The position numbers were made by a program, and so were the translations under genes. This document shows, in pieces, positions 8,985 through 17,796 of a stretch of 43,160 nt of DNA. This DNA comes from Eubacterium sp. GTDB lineage: Bacteria > Bacillota > Clostridia > Lachnospirales > Lachnospiraceae. The DNA is taken from assembly GCA_022769325.1 (NCBI GenBank), contig JALEKC010000012.1, positions 1 to 43,160 of the forward strand, given 5' to 3'. Position 1 is the first letter of the stretch. Each line of letters starts with the position of its first letter. The notes under the pieces were generated by a model. That model worked only from the letters and a program-made list of their open reading frames with translations. It searched no databases and was not told the origin of the DNA.

Positions 8985-10127
8985 ATGAAAGGTGCTTATT
9001 ACACAAAACAGTATCGTAATTTGTTCGCAGAATGTGGACACTCTCAGGAGGAGATTGATAAAAAACTAAAAGATGCATTTCATACTGTGTTTTATGGACC
9101 AGAAGGTGAAAAATTTTATTTTGAAGCTGGAGATGACATGGGTTATTTCGAGGATACCGGAAATTTTGATGCCCGTACCGAGGGAATGTCCTATGCCATG
9201 ATGATGTGTGTCCAGATGAATATGAAAGAAGAGTTTGACCGTGTCTGGAAATGGGCAAGAACTTACATGTATATGGAAGATGGTTATAACAAAGGATATT
9301 TTGCATGGTCCTGTAAAACCACAGGAGAAAAAAATGATTATGGTCCGGCACCGGATGGAGAAGAATTTTTTGCTATGTCTCTGTTCTTTGCTTCCCATCG
9401 CTGGGGAGATGGAGAGGGAATCTTCAACTATTCCCAGGAGGCAAAAAATATCCTGAGCGCATGTATTCATAATGGAGAAAAAGAACCGGGAGATCCGATT
9501 ATGGAGCCGGAGAATTATCTTATTCGCTTTATTCCAAGTAGGAAATTCAGTGATCCATCTTATCATTGTGCACATTTTTATGAACTTTTTGGAGAATGGG
9601 CAAATGAAGAAGATCGGGATTTTTGGAAAAAAGCAGCAAAAGCCAGCCGTGAGTATTTGAAAAAAGCATGTCATCCTGAGACGGGATTGGCGGCAGAATA
9701 TGCTTATTATGACGGAACGCCATATGAAAAAGAGCAAGATGTGTTTGGTGGACGTCATGACTGGTATTATAGTGATTCTTACCGCGTCATTGCCAACATT
9801 GGTCTGGATTATGAATGGTTTGCCGCAGACGAATGGAATGTGGAAAACAATAATAAAGTACAAAAATTCTTTATGGAAACCCATCGCGGAGAGGATTTCA
9901 AAATATATGAGATTGACGGAACTGTGATTGACCAGCCGGCACTTCATCCCGTAGCAATCATCGCAACCAATGCACAAGCCTCTTTGGCGGCAGATGGCCC
10001 TTATGCCAAAGAGTGTGTGGAACGTTTTTGGAACACGCCACTGCGAACCGGAGAAAGAAGATATTATGACAATTGTTTATATCTCTTCGCACTTTTAGCA
10101 TTGAGTGGAAATTACCGAATCTGGTAA
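8985..10127 (+). CDS. GH8 reducing-end xylose-releasing exo-oligoxylanase (Rex-like)
   Basis: A 380-residue glycoside hydrolase family 8 enzyme that closely resembles the Bacillus halodurans reducing-end xylose-releasing exo-oligoxylanase along its whole length. It would trim xylose from the reducing end of xylo-oligosaccharides. The general acid is E66 in DARTEGMSY and the base is D264 in YYSDSYRVIANIG; the LHPV histidine discussed for substrate choice in the family is also kept. There is no signal peptide, which fits action on imported oligosaccharides in the cytoplasm. It is placed 15 bases after glmM rather than with transporters or other xylan genes. Family assignment is firm; exact specificity is inferred. 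Confidence 0.88.
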   Translation: MKGAYYTKQYRNLFAECGHSQEEIDKKLKDAFHTVFYGPEGEKFYFEAGDDMGYFEDTGNFDARTEGMSYAMMMCVQMNMKEEFDRVWKWARTYMYMEDGYNKGYFAWSCKTTGEKNDYGPAPDGEEFFAMSLFFASHRWGDGEGIFNYSQEAKNILSACIHNGEKEPGDPIMEPENYLIRFIPSRKFSDPSYHCAHFYELFGEWANEEDRDFWKKAAKASREYLKKACHPETGLAAEYAYYDGTPYEKEQDVFGGRHDWYYSDSYRVIANIGLDYEWFAADEWNVENNNKVQKFFMETHRGEDFKIYEIDGTVIDQPALHPVAIIATNAQASLAADGPYAKECVERFWNTPLRTGERRYYDNCLYLFALLALSGNYRIW

Positions 10128-10214
10128 TTCGAAGCGTTTATAAATAGAAAAAAAGGGAATACTATCCAAAAGTTCCCACAGTAAAGTAAATAGAAAATTG
10201 GAGGATTAAGAAAA

Positions 10215-11537
10215 ATGAGTTACAAAGTAGAGAATCTTGAAAACAGTATGGCAAAAATTACGATAGAAGTTAGCCCGGAAGCATTTGAAGAGGCAATGGT
10301 AAAATCTTACAATAAAAACAAAGCAAGAATTGCACTTCCAGGTTTTCGTAAAGGAAAAGCACCTCGTAAAATGATTGAAAAAATGTATGGTCCTGAAGTA
10401 TTTTATGAAGATGCAGCAAACTTTGCCATTCCGGAAGCTTATGATGAGGCAGCAAAAGAATGTGGCCTTGAGATTGTATCCCGTCCGGATATTGATGTAG
10501 AGAAAATCGGCAATGGTGAGCCATTTGTATTTACGGCAACTGTAGCTGTAAAACCAGAGGTTGAGCTGGGTAAATATAAAGGAATCGAAGTGGAGAAGCA
10601 GGAAGTTAAGATTATGGCAGCCGATGTCAATGCAGAGATTGCAAAGGTTCAGGAGCAGAATGCACGTACGGTTACCGTAGAAGATCGTGCGATTAAGAAA
10701 GATGATATCGCTGTTATCGACTTTGAAGGATTTGTAGATGATGAGCCATTTGAAGGTGGAAAGGGAACCGATTATGCCCTTACCATCGGAAGTCATTCAT
10801 TCATTGATACATTCGAAGATCAGTTGATTGGAAAAAATACCGGTGACAAAGTGGATGTCAATGTGACATTCCCAGAAACTTATCATGTAGATGAATTAAA
10901 AGGAAAACCTGCACTTTTCAAAGTGGAAATCAAGGAAATCAAGGCAAAAGAACTCCCAAAACTGGATGACGAATTTGCCAGCGAAGTATCTGAGTTTGAA
11001 ACCTTAAAAGAATACAAAGCAAGTGTGAAAAAGACTTTGACAGAGCGTAAAAAGAATCAGGTAAAAGCAGAAAAAGAAGACAAAATCATCGGTCAGGTAG
11101 TAGAAAACTCTAAGATGGAATTGCCAAAACCAATGGTAGATGAGCAGATTAATCAGATGATCAATGAATTTGCTTCTCGTCTTCAGCAGCAGGGGCTTAG
11201 CATTGACCAGTACATTCAGATGACGGGAATGCAGCCACAGATGATGATGGAGCAGATGCGTCCGGAAGCAGAGACACGTATCCGTACACGTCTTGTATTG
11301 GAGGCAGTTGCAGCAGCTGAGAATATCAAAGCGACAGCAAAAGATATTGACAAAGAAATTGAAAAAATGGCAGAAATGTACAACATGGAAGCAGATAAGA
11401 TTAAAGAAATGTTTGGCGATGCAGAGAACAAGCAACTTTCCGAAGATATTGCTGTTCAAAAAGCAGTTGACTTCCTTGTAAAAGAATCCGTTGAAGTTGA
11501 GCCAAAAGAAGAGAAAGAAGAAAAAGAAGCCGAATAA
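10215..11537 (+). CDS. tig: Trigger factor (ribosome-associated chaperone and prolyl isomerase)
   Basis: Binds at the ribosomal exit tunnel and protects nascent chains. The N-terminal ribosome-binding domain has the signature GFRKGKAPRKMIEKMYG at about residues 43-59. The FKBP-type isomerase domain spans about 155-245 (DIAVIDFEGFVDDEPFEGG), and the rest is the helical substrate-binding domain. At 440 residues it is of normal length; the tail is very acidic and lysine-rich. TTGGAGG precedes the ATG. The 87-base gap before it holds small weak stems but no promoter I would defend. It is 35 bases from clpP, giving the common tig-clpP-clpX-lon order. Confidence 0.96.
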   Translation: MSYKVENLENSMAKITIEVSPEAFEEAMVKSYNKNKARIALPGFRKGKAPRKMIEKMYGPEVFYEDAANFAIPEAYDEAAKECGLEIVSRPDIDVEKIGNGEPFVFTATVAVKPEVELGKYKGIEVEKQEVKIMAADVNAEIAKVQEQNARTVTVEDRAIKKDDIAVIDFEGFVDDEPFEGGKGTDYALTIGSHSFIDTFEDQLIGKNTGDKVDVNVTFPETYHVDELKGKPALFKVEIKEIKAKELPKLDDEFASEVSEFETLKEYKASVKKTLTERKKNQVKAEKEDKIIGQVVENSKMELPKPMVDEQINQMINEFASRLQQQGLSIDQYIQMTGMQPQMMMEQMRPEAETRIRTRLVLEAVAAAENIKATAKDIDKEIEKMAEMYNMEADKIKEMFGDAENKQLSEDIAVQKAVDFLVKESVEVEPKEEKEEKEAE

Positions 11538-11572
11538 TCGACTTAACATTCTCAGATTAGGAGGGAATCGTT

Positions 11573-12166
11573 ATGGCATTAGTACCTTATGTCATTGAGC
11601 AGACAAGTCGTGGTGGGGAGCGTTCCTACGACATTTATTCCCGTCTTCTTCGCGAAAGAATTATCTTTTTGGGAGACGAAGTAAATGATACAACCGCAAG
11701 TCTTGTTGTAGCGCAGATGTTATTTTTGGAGTCCGAGGACCCCAACAAAGATATTAACTTATATATCAACAGCCCGGGTGGTTCTGTGACAGCCGGCATG
11801 GCAATTTATGATACCATGAATTATGTTAAATGTGATGTATCTACCATTTGTATGGGATTGGCAGCCAGCATGGGAGCATTTTTGCTTTCCAGTGGAGCCA
11901 AGGGCAAACGCCTGGCACTTCCGAATTCGGAAATTATGATTCACCAGCCATCTGGTGGAGCCAAAGGTCAGGCTACAGAAATTCAGATTGTGGCAGAAAA
12001 TATCTTAAAGACAAAGAAAAAGTTGAATGAGATTTTGGCTGCCAATACAGGACAGTCTGTGGAGAAAATTACAGAGGATACAGAGCGTGATAACTTTATG
12101 TCAGCTGAAGAGGCACAGGCATACGGTTTGATTGACCGTGTTATCATCAATCATGAATCGAAATAA
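11573..12166 (+). CDS. clpP: ATP-dependent Clp protease proteolytic subunit
   Basis: The serine protease barrel of the Clp machine, which degrades proteins unfolded by ClpX or ClpC. The catalytic triad is S99 (GLAASMGAF), H124 (IMIHQPSGG) and D173 (ERDNFMS). The 197-residue length is standard and the N-terminal pro-segment is short. TAGGAGGG precedes the ATG. It is followed after 10 bases by a 10-bp perfect hairpin and then clpX, so the ratio of ClpP to ClpX message may be set there. Lies in the tig-clpP-clpX-lon block. Confidence 0.97.
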   Translation: MALVPYVIEQTSRGGERSYDIYSRLLRERIIFLGDEVNDTTASLVVAQMLFLESEDPNKDINLYINSPGGSVTAGMAIYDTMNYVKCDVSTICMGLAASMGAFLLSSGAKGKRLALPNSEIMIHQPSGGAKGQATEIQIVAENILKTKKKLNEILAANTGQSVEKITEDTERDNFMSAEEAQAYGLIDRVIINHESK

Positions 12167-12176
12167 TAGCAAATGG

Positions 12177-12214
12177 ATATGGTGCCACTGCCAAAGGTGA
12201 AAGGGGCACCATAT
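12177..12214 (+). other. Perfect 10-bp hairpin between clpP and clpX
   Basis: ATATGGTGCC (12177-12186) pairs perfectly with GGCACCATAT (12205-12214) across an 18-nt loop. Only ACTTTTC follows, so it would be a weak terminator at best; a partial terminator or an mRNA-processing or stability element between clpP and clpX is more likely. Confidence 0.6.
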
Positions 12215-12244
12215 ACTTTTCGCAACGTGTGAATGGAGGAAAGC

Positions 12245-13540
12245 ATGGCAGGTAAAAGTAATGACAGTACAAACAGGCTTCATTGTTCCTTCTGTGGAAA
12301 GACGGAAAATCAGACCCGCAAATTGATTGCCGGTCCCGGTGGTGTTTATATTTGTGACGAATGTGTCGCACTTTGCAGCGAGATTTTGGAAGATGAATTT
12401 CAAGATTTGTATGATGATGCCGACACCGAAGAAGTGGAAATCAATCTTTTGAAACCAAGAGAAATCAAAGAATTTTTGGACGAGTATGTCATTGGACAGG
12501 AAGAAGCCAAGAAAGCCTTGTCGGTAGCTGTATATAACCATTATAAACGCGTGATGTCCAAAGAGGATATCGACGTGGAATTGCAAAAAAGCAATATTCT
12601 TATGATTGGACCAACCGGTTCCGGAAAGACTTATCTTGCTCAGACACTGGCTAAAATTTTAAATGTGCCTTTTGCAATTGCAGATGCAACCACATTGACA
12701 GAAGCCGGTTACGTGGGCGAAGATGTGGAAAATATATTGTTGAAAATCATTCAGGCAGCGGATTATGACATTGCTCGTGCGGAGCATGGAATTATTTATA
12801 TCGATGAGATTGATAAAATTACCAAAAAATCTGAAAATACATCGATTACACGTGACGTTTCCGGAGAAGGTGTACAGCAGGCTCTTTTGAAAATTCTCGA
12901 GGGAACAGAAGCAAGTGTACCACCTCAGGGTGGTAGAAAGCATCCGCAACAGGAATTTTTCCATATTGATACCACCAATATTTTGTTTATTTGTGGTGGA
13001 GCGTTCGATGGTTTGGATAAAATCATTGGTTCCCGTATTGATAAAAAATCCATTGGATTCAATGCGGAGATTTCAGATCAGACGGATACACAAATCGGAG
13101 ATTTATTCCGTCAGGTATTACCACAGGATTTGGTTAAATTTGGTATCATTCCGGAATTTGTGGGCCGTGTACCCGTTACAGTAAGCCTGGATTTACTGGA
13201 TGAAGAGGCATTGAAGCAAATTTTGACCAAACCGAAAAATGCCCTTATTAAGCAATATCAGAAATTACTGGAATTGGATGGCGTTCAATTATCCTTTGAT
13301 GAGGAAGCAGTAAAAGAAATTGCACATCAGTCGATTGAGCGAAAAACAGGTGCACGTGGTCTCCGGGCTATCATTGAAAATTGCATGATGGACTATATGT
13401 TTGAACTTCCATCCAGAGAAGATGTAAAAGAATGTAAAATCACAAAAGCGGTGATTGATAAAACAGGAGAGGCAACTTTGATTGGAAATGACGATGAGAT
13501 TTTAAAAATCGAAACGGATAAAAATGAAGAAAGTGCCTAA
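12245..13540 (+). CDS. clpX: Clp protease ATP-binding subunit ClpX
   Basis: AAA+ unfoldase that recognises substrates and feeds them to ClpP. The N-terminal zinc-binding domain has four cysteines (C14, C17, C37, C40). Walker A is GPTGSGKT (122-129), the pore loop is GYVGED and Walker B is IIYIDEIDK. The 431-residue length is normal. The ATG at 12245 is preferred over the in-frame ATG at 12233 because GGAGG lies at 12236-12240, between them. It is 78 bases downstream of clpP, with a hairpin in the gap. Confidence 0.97.
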   Translation: MAGKSNDSTNRLHCSFCGKTENQTRKLIAGPGGVYICDECVALCSEILEDEFQDLYDDADTEEVEINLLKPREIKEFLDEYVIGQEEAKKALSVAVYNHYKRVMSKEDIDVELQKSNILMIGPTGSGKTYLAQTLAKILNVPFAIADATTLTEAGYVGEDVENILLKIIQAADYDIARAEHGIIYIDEIDKITKKSENTSITRDVSGEGVQQALLKILEGTEASVPPQGGRKHPQQEFFHIDTTNILFICGGAFDGLDKIIGSRIDKKSIGFNAEISDQTDTQIGDLFRQVLPQDLVKFGIIPEFVGRVPVTVSLDLLDEEALKQILTKPKNALIKQYQKLLELDGVQLSFDEEAVKEIAHQSIERKTGARGLRAIIENCMMDYMFELPSREDVKECKITKAVIDKTGEATLIGNDDEILKIETDKNEESA

Positions 13541-13554
13541 AATAAGGTAAAGGA

Positions 13555-13596
13555 CAGGACCGGATTTTGCACGGGGAAGTGTGGGATTCGGTCCTG
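13555..13596 (+). other. Long imperfect hairpin between clpX and lon
   Basis: CAGGACCG (13555-13562) pairs with CGGTCCTG (13589-13596) and the stem continues inward through mostly G-T and A-T pairs to a GGGGAA loop, giving about 18 bp. No T run follows, so it is not a standard terminator. It fills most of the 81-base gap before lon. Confidence 0.55.
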
Positions 13597-13621
13597 CTGA
13601 AATGAGGTAAGTGTAGAAGAT

Positions 13622-15931
13622 ATGGAAAAGCAGATAAAAACAATGCCCGTTATTGCTTTGAAAGGGACGGTGATTCTTCCGGGAATTTTTGTTCATCTGG
13701 ATATAAGACGCGATATCTCCCAAAAAGCAGCGGAAGAAGCCATGGCAGAGGATGGCATGGTTTTTTTAACCAACCAAAAAGATGAAAAAGTAGAACTACC
13801 ATTGTATCAGGATTTGCGAGCCGTGGGTGTCGTGGCAAAAATTCGCCAGGTATTTCGCCTGGATGAAGATATGATACGTATTTTAGTTGAAACGACGGAG
13901 AGAGGTACTTTGCTTTCTCTTGGACAAAATGAGCCATTTCTCATAGGAGACGTGGATATATACTGTTCTGAAGACAAGGATGATATAGAAAAAACCGAGT
14001 ATGAGGCAATGTGTAGAGAGGCAAAAGACCTATATACTACATATCTTACCAAAAACCCGGCTGTGGGAAAAAGCTCTTATGATAAGATACAGGAATCCGA
14101 TAATCTGGAAAATATATTGGACTTAATTATGATGCATCTTCCTATGACATTTGAAATGCGTCAATGTTTTCTTGAGTGTTTTGATACCAGGGAGAGATTT
14201 TATTATGTATTGCGTTTTATGCGGGATGAAATCAAGATTTTAGATGTAAGAAATGAATTTCGCCAAGAAGTGAAAGGACTTGTTGAGCACAATCAAAAGG
14301 AATTCTTTTTACGAGAGCAGATGAAAGCCATCCGGAGAGAACTTGGTGAAGATGAAGAAAGTAAGGCGGATTCCTATCGCAAACAGGCAGAAGAATTGAT
14401 TTGTAAGGAAGAAGTCCGGGAAAAAATTATGCAGGAAATCAAGCGTTTTGAGTCTCTGCCACCAAATTCTTCCGAGACTTCGGTAAGTCAGGATTATATT
14501 GAAACCTTGCTGGCACTTCCCTGGGACAACATGGACGAAACCAAGGTGGACCTGGAGGAAGCAGCCACTATTTTGGAAGAAGACCATTATGGACTGGAAA
14601 AGGTCAAAGAGCGTATCCTTGAATTTTTGGCAGTTCGAAGCCTGACCGGAAATGGAGAAGCACCGATTTTGTGTCTGGTGGGACCTCCGGGAACCGGAAA
14701 AACGTCCATTGCCAAATCTGTGGCAAGAGCGTTGAATAAAGAATATGTCCGGATTTGTCTTGGAGGTGTCCGGGATGAAGCAGAGATTCGTGGTCATCGA
14801 AGAACGTATATCGGAGCCATGCCGGGAAAAATTATAGCAGGGTTAAAAAAGGCCAAGGTGAAAAATCCATTGATGCTTTTGGATGAAATTGACAAAGTCA
14901 GCAGTGATTACAAAGGCGACACCTCGTCTGCTTTATTGGAAGTATTGGATCCGGAACAGAATCAGAATTTTGCGGATCATTATGTGGAACTTCCGGTGGA
15001 TTTATCGGAAGTGGTCTTTCTCTGCACCGCCAATACCATGGAAACCATTCCGGCACCGCTTCTGGATCGTATGGAAGTACTGGAAATCGCCGGATATACG
15101 GAAAATGAGAAATATCATATCGGGAAAAAATATCTGATTCCCAAACAGATAGAAAAAAACGGACTCAAAAAAAGTCAACTCTCCATCAATGATAAAGCAT
15201 TGAGGCAAATTATCAGTGATTATACAAGAGAGGCCGGTGTCCGTGGACTGGAGCGGGAAATCGGAAAGATTTGTAGAAAAACTGCCAAATTGGTGGTGGA
15301 AGAACAACAGGCAAAAGTCCGGGTGTCCGGAAAAAATCTGGAAGAATATTTAGGAAAGAAAAAATATCATACGGATAAAGCCAATGCCACGGATGAAATA
15401 GGCATTGTACGAGGTCTTGCATGGACACAGGTAGGAGGCGACACGCTGGAAGTAGAGGTCAATATTATGCCGGGAGAAGGCAATTTGATATTGACCGGAC
15501 AACTGGGAGATGTCATGCAGGAATCTGCGCGGATTGCCCTTAGTTTTGTGCGTTCCATCGTAAAAAAAGAGGCGGCATATTTTAAAGAACACGATATTCA
15601 CCTACATGTCCCCGAGGGAGCAGTACCAAAGGACGGCCCTTCTGCCGGGGTGACCATGTCAACGGCCCTTTATTCTGCCATCGAAGAAATCCCGGTGGAT
15701 GCCAAGGTGGCAATGACCGGAGAAGTGACATTGCGGGGAAAGGTGTTGCCGATTGGCGGCTTAAAAGAGAAGTTGCTGGCAGCCAAACTTGCCGGTATCA
15801 AAAAAGTACTGGTTCCCCAGGAAAATAAGCCGGATGTTGAGGAATTAGAGGAAGAAATTACAGAGGGCATGAACATTGTCTATGTAGCAAAAATGCAGCA
15901 GGTATTGGATGAAAGTCTGGTATCAAAGTAG
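13622..15931 (+). CDS. lon: Endopeptidase La (Lon protease)
   Basis: ATP-dependent protease for damaged and short-lived regulatory proteins. The 769 residues show the N-terminal substrate-binding domain (about 1-200), a coiled linker, the AAA+ domain with Walker A GPPGTGKT (354-361) and MLLDEIDK, and the C-terminal Ser-Lys protease domain with S674 (KDGPSAG) and K717 (GGLKEK). All catalytic residues are present. The ribosome binding site is weak (GTAGAAG just before the ATG, GAGG further off), unlike its neighbours. engB follows 13 bases after the stop, so the two are co-transcribed. Confidence 0.97.
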   Translation: MEKQIKTMPVIALKGTVILPGIFVHLDIRRDISQKAAEEAMAEDGMVFLTNQKDEKVELPLYQDLRAVGVVAKIRQVFRLDEDMIRILVETTERGTLLSLGQNEPFLIGDVDIYCSEDKDDIEKTEYEAMCREAKDLYTTYLTKNPAVGKSSYDKIQESDNLENILDLIMMHLPMTFEMRQCFLECFDTRERFYYVLRFMRDEIKILDVRNEFRQEVKGLVEHNQKEFFLREQMKAIRRELGEDEESKADSYRKQAEELICKEEVREKIMQEIKRFESLPPNSSETSVSQDYIETLLALPWDNMDETKVDLEEAATILEEDHYGLEKVKERILEFLAVRSLTGNGEAPILCLVGPPGTGKTSIAKSVARALNKEYVRICLGGVRDEAEIRGHRRTYIGAMPGKIIAGLKKAKVKNPLMLLDEIDKVSSDYKGDTSSALLEVLDPEQNQNFADHYVELPVDLSEVVFLCTANTMETIPAPLLDRMEVLEIAGYTENEKYHIGKKYLIPKQIEKNGLKKSQLSINDKALRQIISDYTREAGVRGLEREIGKICRKTAKLVVEEQQAKVRVSGKNLEEYLGKKKYHTDKANATDEIGIVRGLAWTQVGGDTLEVEVNIMPGEGNLILTGQLGDVMQESARIALSFVRSIVKKEAAYFKEHDIHLHVPEGAVPKDGPSAGVTMSTALYSAIEEIPVDAKVAMTGEVTLRGKVLPIGGLKEKLLAAKLAGIKKVLVPQENKPDVEELEEEITEGMNIVYVAKMQQVLDESLVSK

Positions 15932-15944
15932 AAAGGAAAACGAG

Positions 15945-16547
15945 ATGGTTATAAAATCCCTGGAATTGGAAACTGTTTGCGGTATCACCAGTAAATTTCC
16001 GGAAAATGATAAAATAGAAATGGCATTTTGGGGGAGATCGAATGTTGGAAAATCTTCTCTGATAAATACTTTGATGAATCGGAAAAGTTTTGCAAGAATA
16101 TCTTCCCAGCCGGGGAAAACCCAGACGGTCAACTATTATAATATCAATGATTTGTTCTATCTTGTTGACCTGCCGGGATATGGTTATGCCAAAGTGTCCA
16201 AAGAAGTGGCCGCCAAATGGATGAAAATGATTGAAAAGTATCTGGACACATCCAAGTGTCTTCGCGTGGTATTTTTGCTGATTGACATCCGGCATGAACC
16301 TTCGGCAAAAGATGTGGAAATGTATCAAATGCTGATAAAAAAGGGTTTTAATCCGCTGATTGTAGCTACCAAAGCGGATAAAATCAGTAAAAATGCAAGA
16401 CAGAAAAGCATTGCTCAGATTCGGAAAAAACTGGAAACTATGCCAGAGACACCAATCATACCGTTTTCGGCCCAAAGTAAGGAAGGAAAAGATGAAATCT
16501 GGGAATATATCGATTATTTTGTCAAGGAAATCCAGATTCATGAATAA
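15945..16547 (+). CDS. engB: Ribosome biogenesis GTP-binding protein EngB (YsxC/YihA)
   Basis: A 200-residue GTPase required for late assembly of the 50S ribosomal subunit. G1 is GRSNVGKSS (30-38), G3 is DLPGYG (75-80) and G4 is TKADK (142-146). The ATG at 15945 follows AGAAAGGA; an open frame extends back into lon but has no site. Its position directly after lon is conserved in many Firmicutes. Confidence 0.95.
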   Translation: MVIKSLELETVCGITSKFPENDKIEMAFWGRSNVGKSSLINTLMNRKSFARISSQPGKTQTVNYYNINDLFYLVDLPGYGYAKVSKEVAAKWMKMIEKYLDTSKCLRVVFLLIDIRHEPSAKDVEMYQMLIKKGFNPLIVATKADKISKNARQKSIAQIRKKLETMPETPIIPFSAQSKEGKDEIWEYIDYFVKEIQIHE

Positions 16548-16585
16548 ATTGGTAGTGAGATTTGATGCAGAAATGAGGGAAAAAG

Positions 16586-17500
16586 ATGAATCAGAATACA
16601 AAGAAAACGATAGAAAATGTGGTGGAAATGATTTCTGATAATTATGACAATGAGCCATTATTTTCTACAAAAGCCGGGAAAAATATGCCAGAGCGGAAGG
16701 TAATTATTGATGCATTAAAAGAACTTCGCCTTGTTATGTTTCCCGGATATTTTGGAGAGCAGGATGCCACAAGATGCCTGCCCAAATATTTTGTAGGAGA
16801 TCGTTTGCTTACGATTTATCATATGTTCTATGAGCAGATTGCCTGTGCTTTTTCTTATGAGGAGGCAGAGGTAAGTGCGTCGGAAATTGCCGGTATGCCG
16901 GATGAAGAAAATCAAGAGAAGGCAGAGAGAGTCTGCAGCGAATTTTTTGAGCAATTGCCGCGGATTCAAAAATTGCTTTTGAAAGATGTGCAGGCTGGAT
17001 ATGATGGGGACCCGGCGGCAAAGAGTAAAGAAGAAGTGATTTTTTCCTACCCGGGATTATTTGCAATATTTGTATACCGCATAGCACATGAACTCTATAT
17101 CCGTCAGGTGCCATTTATCCCCCGAATTATGACAGAATATGCCCATGCCAAAACTGGAATTGATATTAATTCCGGTGCACAGATTGGGGAGAGCTTTTTC
17201 ATTGATCATGGAACCGGTATTGTAATCGGTGAGACTACCATTATCGGGGACCATGTGAAACTGTATCAAGGGGTTACGCTTGGTGGTTTATCAACCCGTG
17301 GCGGCCAGAAACTTTCCGGGAAAAAACGTCATCCAACCATCGAAAACAACGTGACTATTTATGCAGGTGCCACGATTCTTGGTGGCGATACGGTCATTGG
17401 GGAAAATTCCGTGGTAGGAGGTAACACCTTTATCACAAGTTCGATTCCGGCAAATTCCAAAGTGAGTTTTCGAATTCCGGAGATGGATTTAATCAATTAA
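16586..17500 (+). CDS. cysE: Serine O-acetyltransferase (long EpsC/SrpH-like form)
   Basis: Transfers acetyl from acetyl-CoA to serine, the first committed step of cysteine synthesis. The C-terminal half is a left-handed beta helix of hexapeptide repeats. The catalytic pair matches D193 (GIDINSGA) and H208 (FFIDHGTG) by comparison with E. coli CysE. The 304-residue length, with a helical N-terminal region of about 150 residues, fits the longer anaerobe form rather than the short Bacillus form. GAGGG precedes the ATG. It lies 38 bases after engB and converges with a minus-strand remnant overlapping its last 12 bases. No cysK is in the window. Confidence 0.88.
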   Translation: MNQNTKKTIENVVEMISDNYDNEPLFSTKAGKNMPERKVIIDALKELRLVMFPGYFGEQDATRCLPKYFVGDRLLTIYHMFYEQIACAFSYEEAEVSASEIAGMPDEENQEKAERVCSEFFEQLPRIQKLLLKDVQAGYDGDPAAKSKEEVIFSYPGLFAIFVYRIAHELYIRQVPFIPRIMTEYAHAKTGIDINSGAQIGESFFIDHGTGIVIGETTIIGDHVKLYQGVTLGGLSTRGGQKLSGKKRHPTIENNVTIYAGATILGGDTVIGENSVVGGNTFITSSIPANSKVSFRIPEMDLIN

Positions 17501-17683
17501 TCGCTCGTAAATCAAACTGACGAGAAACCACAGAGGGGCATAATCCAGCCGGATCAGCCCGTTGATATTACATTTGGAATCACTGTAGTCCCAAGGGCAG
17601 CAGTGGTTCCTTTTTAACACTTTACCGGCGCCATATTCGGCACAGAAGATACAGGCGGTATAAAAGGTGCCACGAAAAAACAT
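17489..17683 (-). pseudogene. C-terminal remnant resembling a PF06541-type membrane protein
   Basis: A 64-residue minus-strand frame carries the pattern CCPWDYSDSKCNINGLIRLDYAPLW within its second half, which resembles the C-terminal end of small multi-pass proteins annotated as putative ABC-transporter type IV permeases (CmpB-like, PF06541). Full members are roughly 150 residues or more with several membrane helices ahead of this motif. Here the frame has no good ribosome binding site, and the space where the N-terminus should lie holds the DUF1015 gene promoter. I read it as a decayed 3' fragment, though a short functional protein cannot be excluded. Family match is from memory of the motif only. 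Confidence 0.45.
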
Positions 17684-17735
17684 ATTTCTATTTTCAAAAA
17701 GAATATGAATGAAGTGTAAAGTATTTTTGAAGTAC

Positions 17736-17764
17736 TTGTTTTCTTTGGCAAGATTCGCTATACT
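17736..17764 (+). promoter_or_regulatory. Sigma-A type promoter for the DUF1015 gene cluster
   Basis: TTGTTT (17736-17741), a 17-bp spacer and TATACT (17759-17764) form a good housekeeping promoter 32 bases before the DUF1015 start codon. It probably drives the closely spaced run from 17797 to at least 22011. Confidence 0.6.
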
Positions 17765-17796
17765 AAGAATAGAATATTTTTTTACAGGAGGATATT

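Noticed and set aside
10110-10129. Hairpin AATTACC/GGTAATT over the GH8 stop codon as a terminator
   Set aside because: It has only seven AT-rich pairs and no T run after it.
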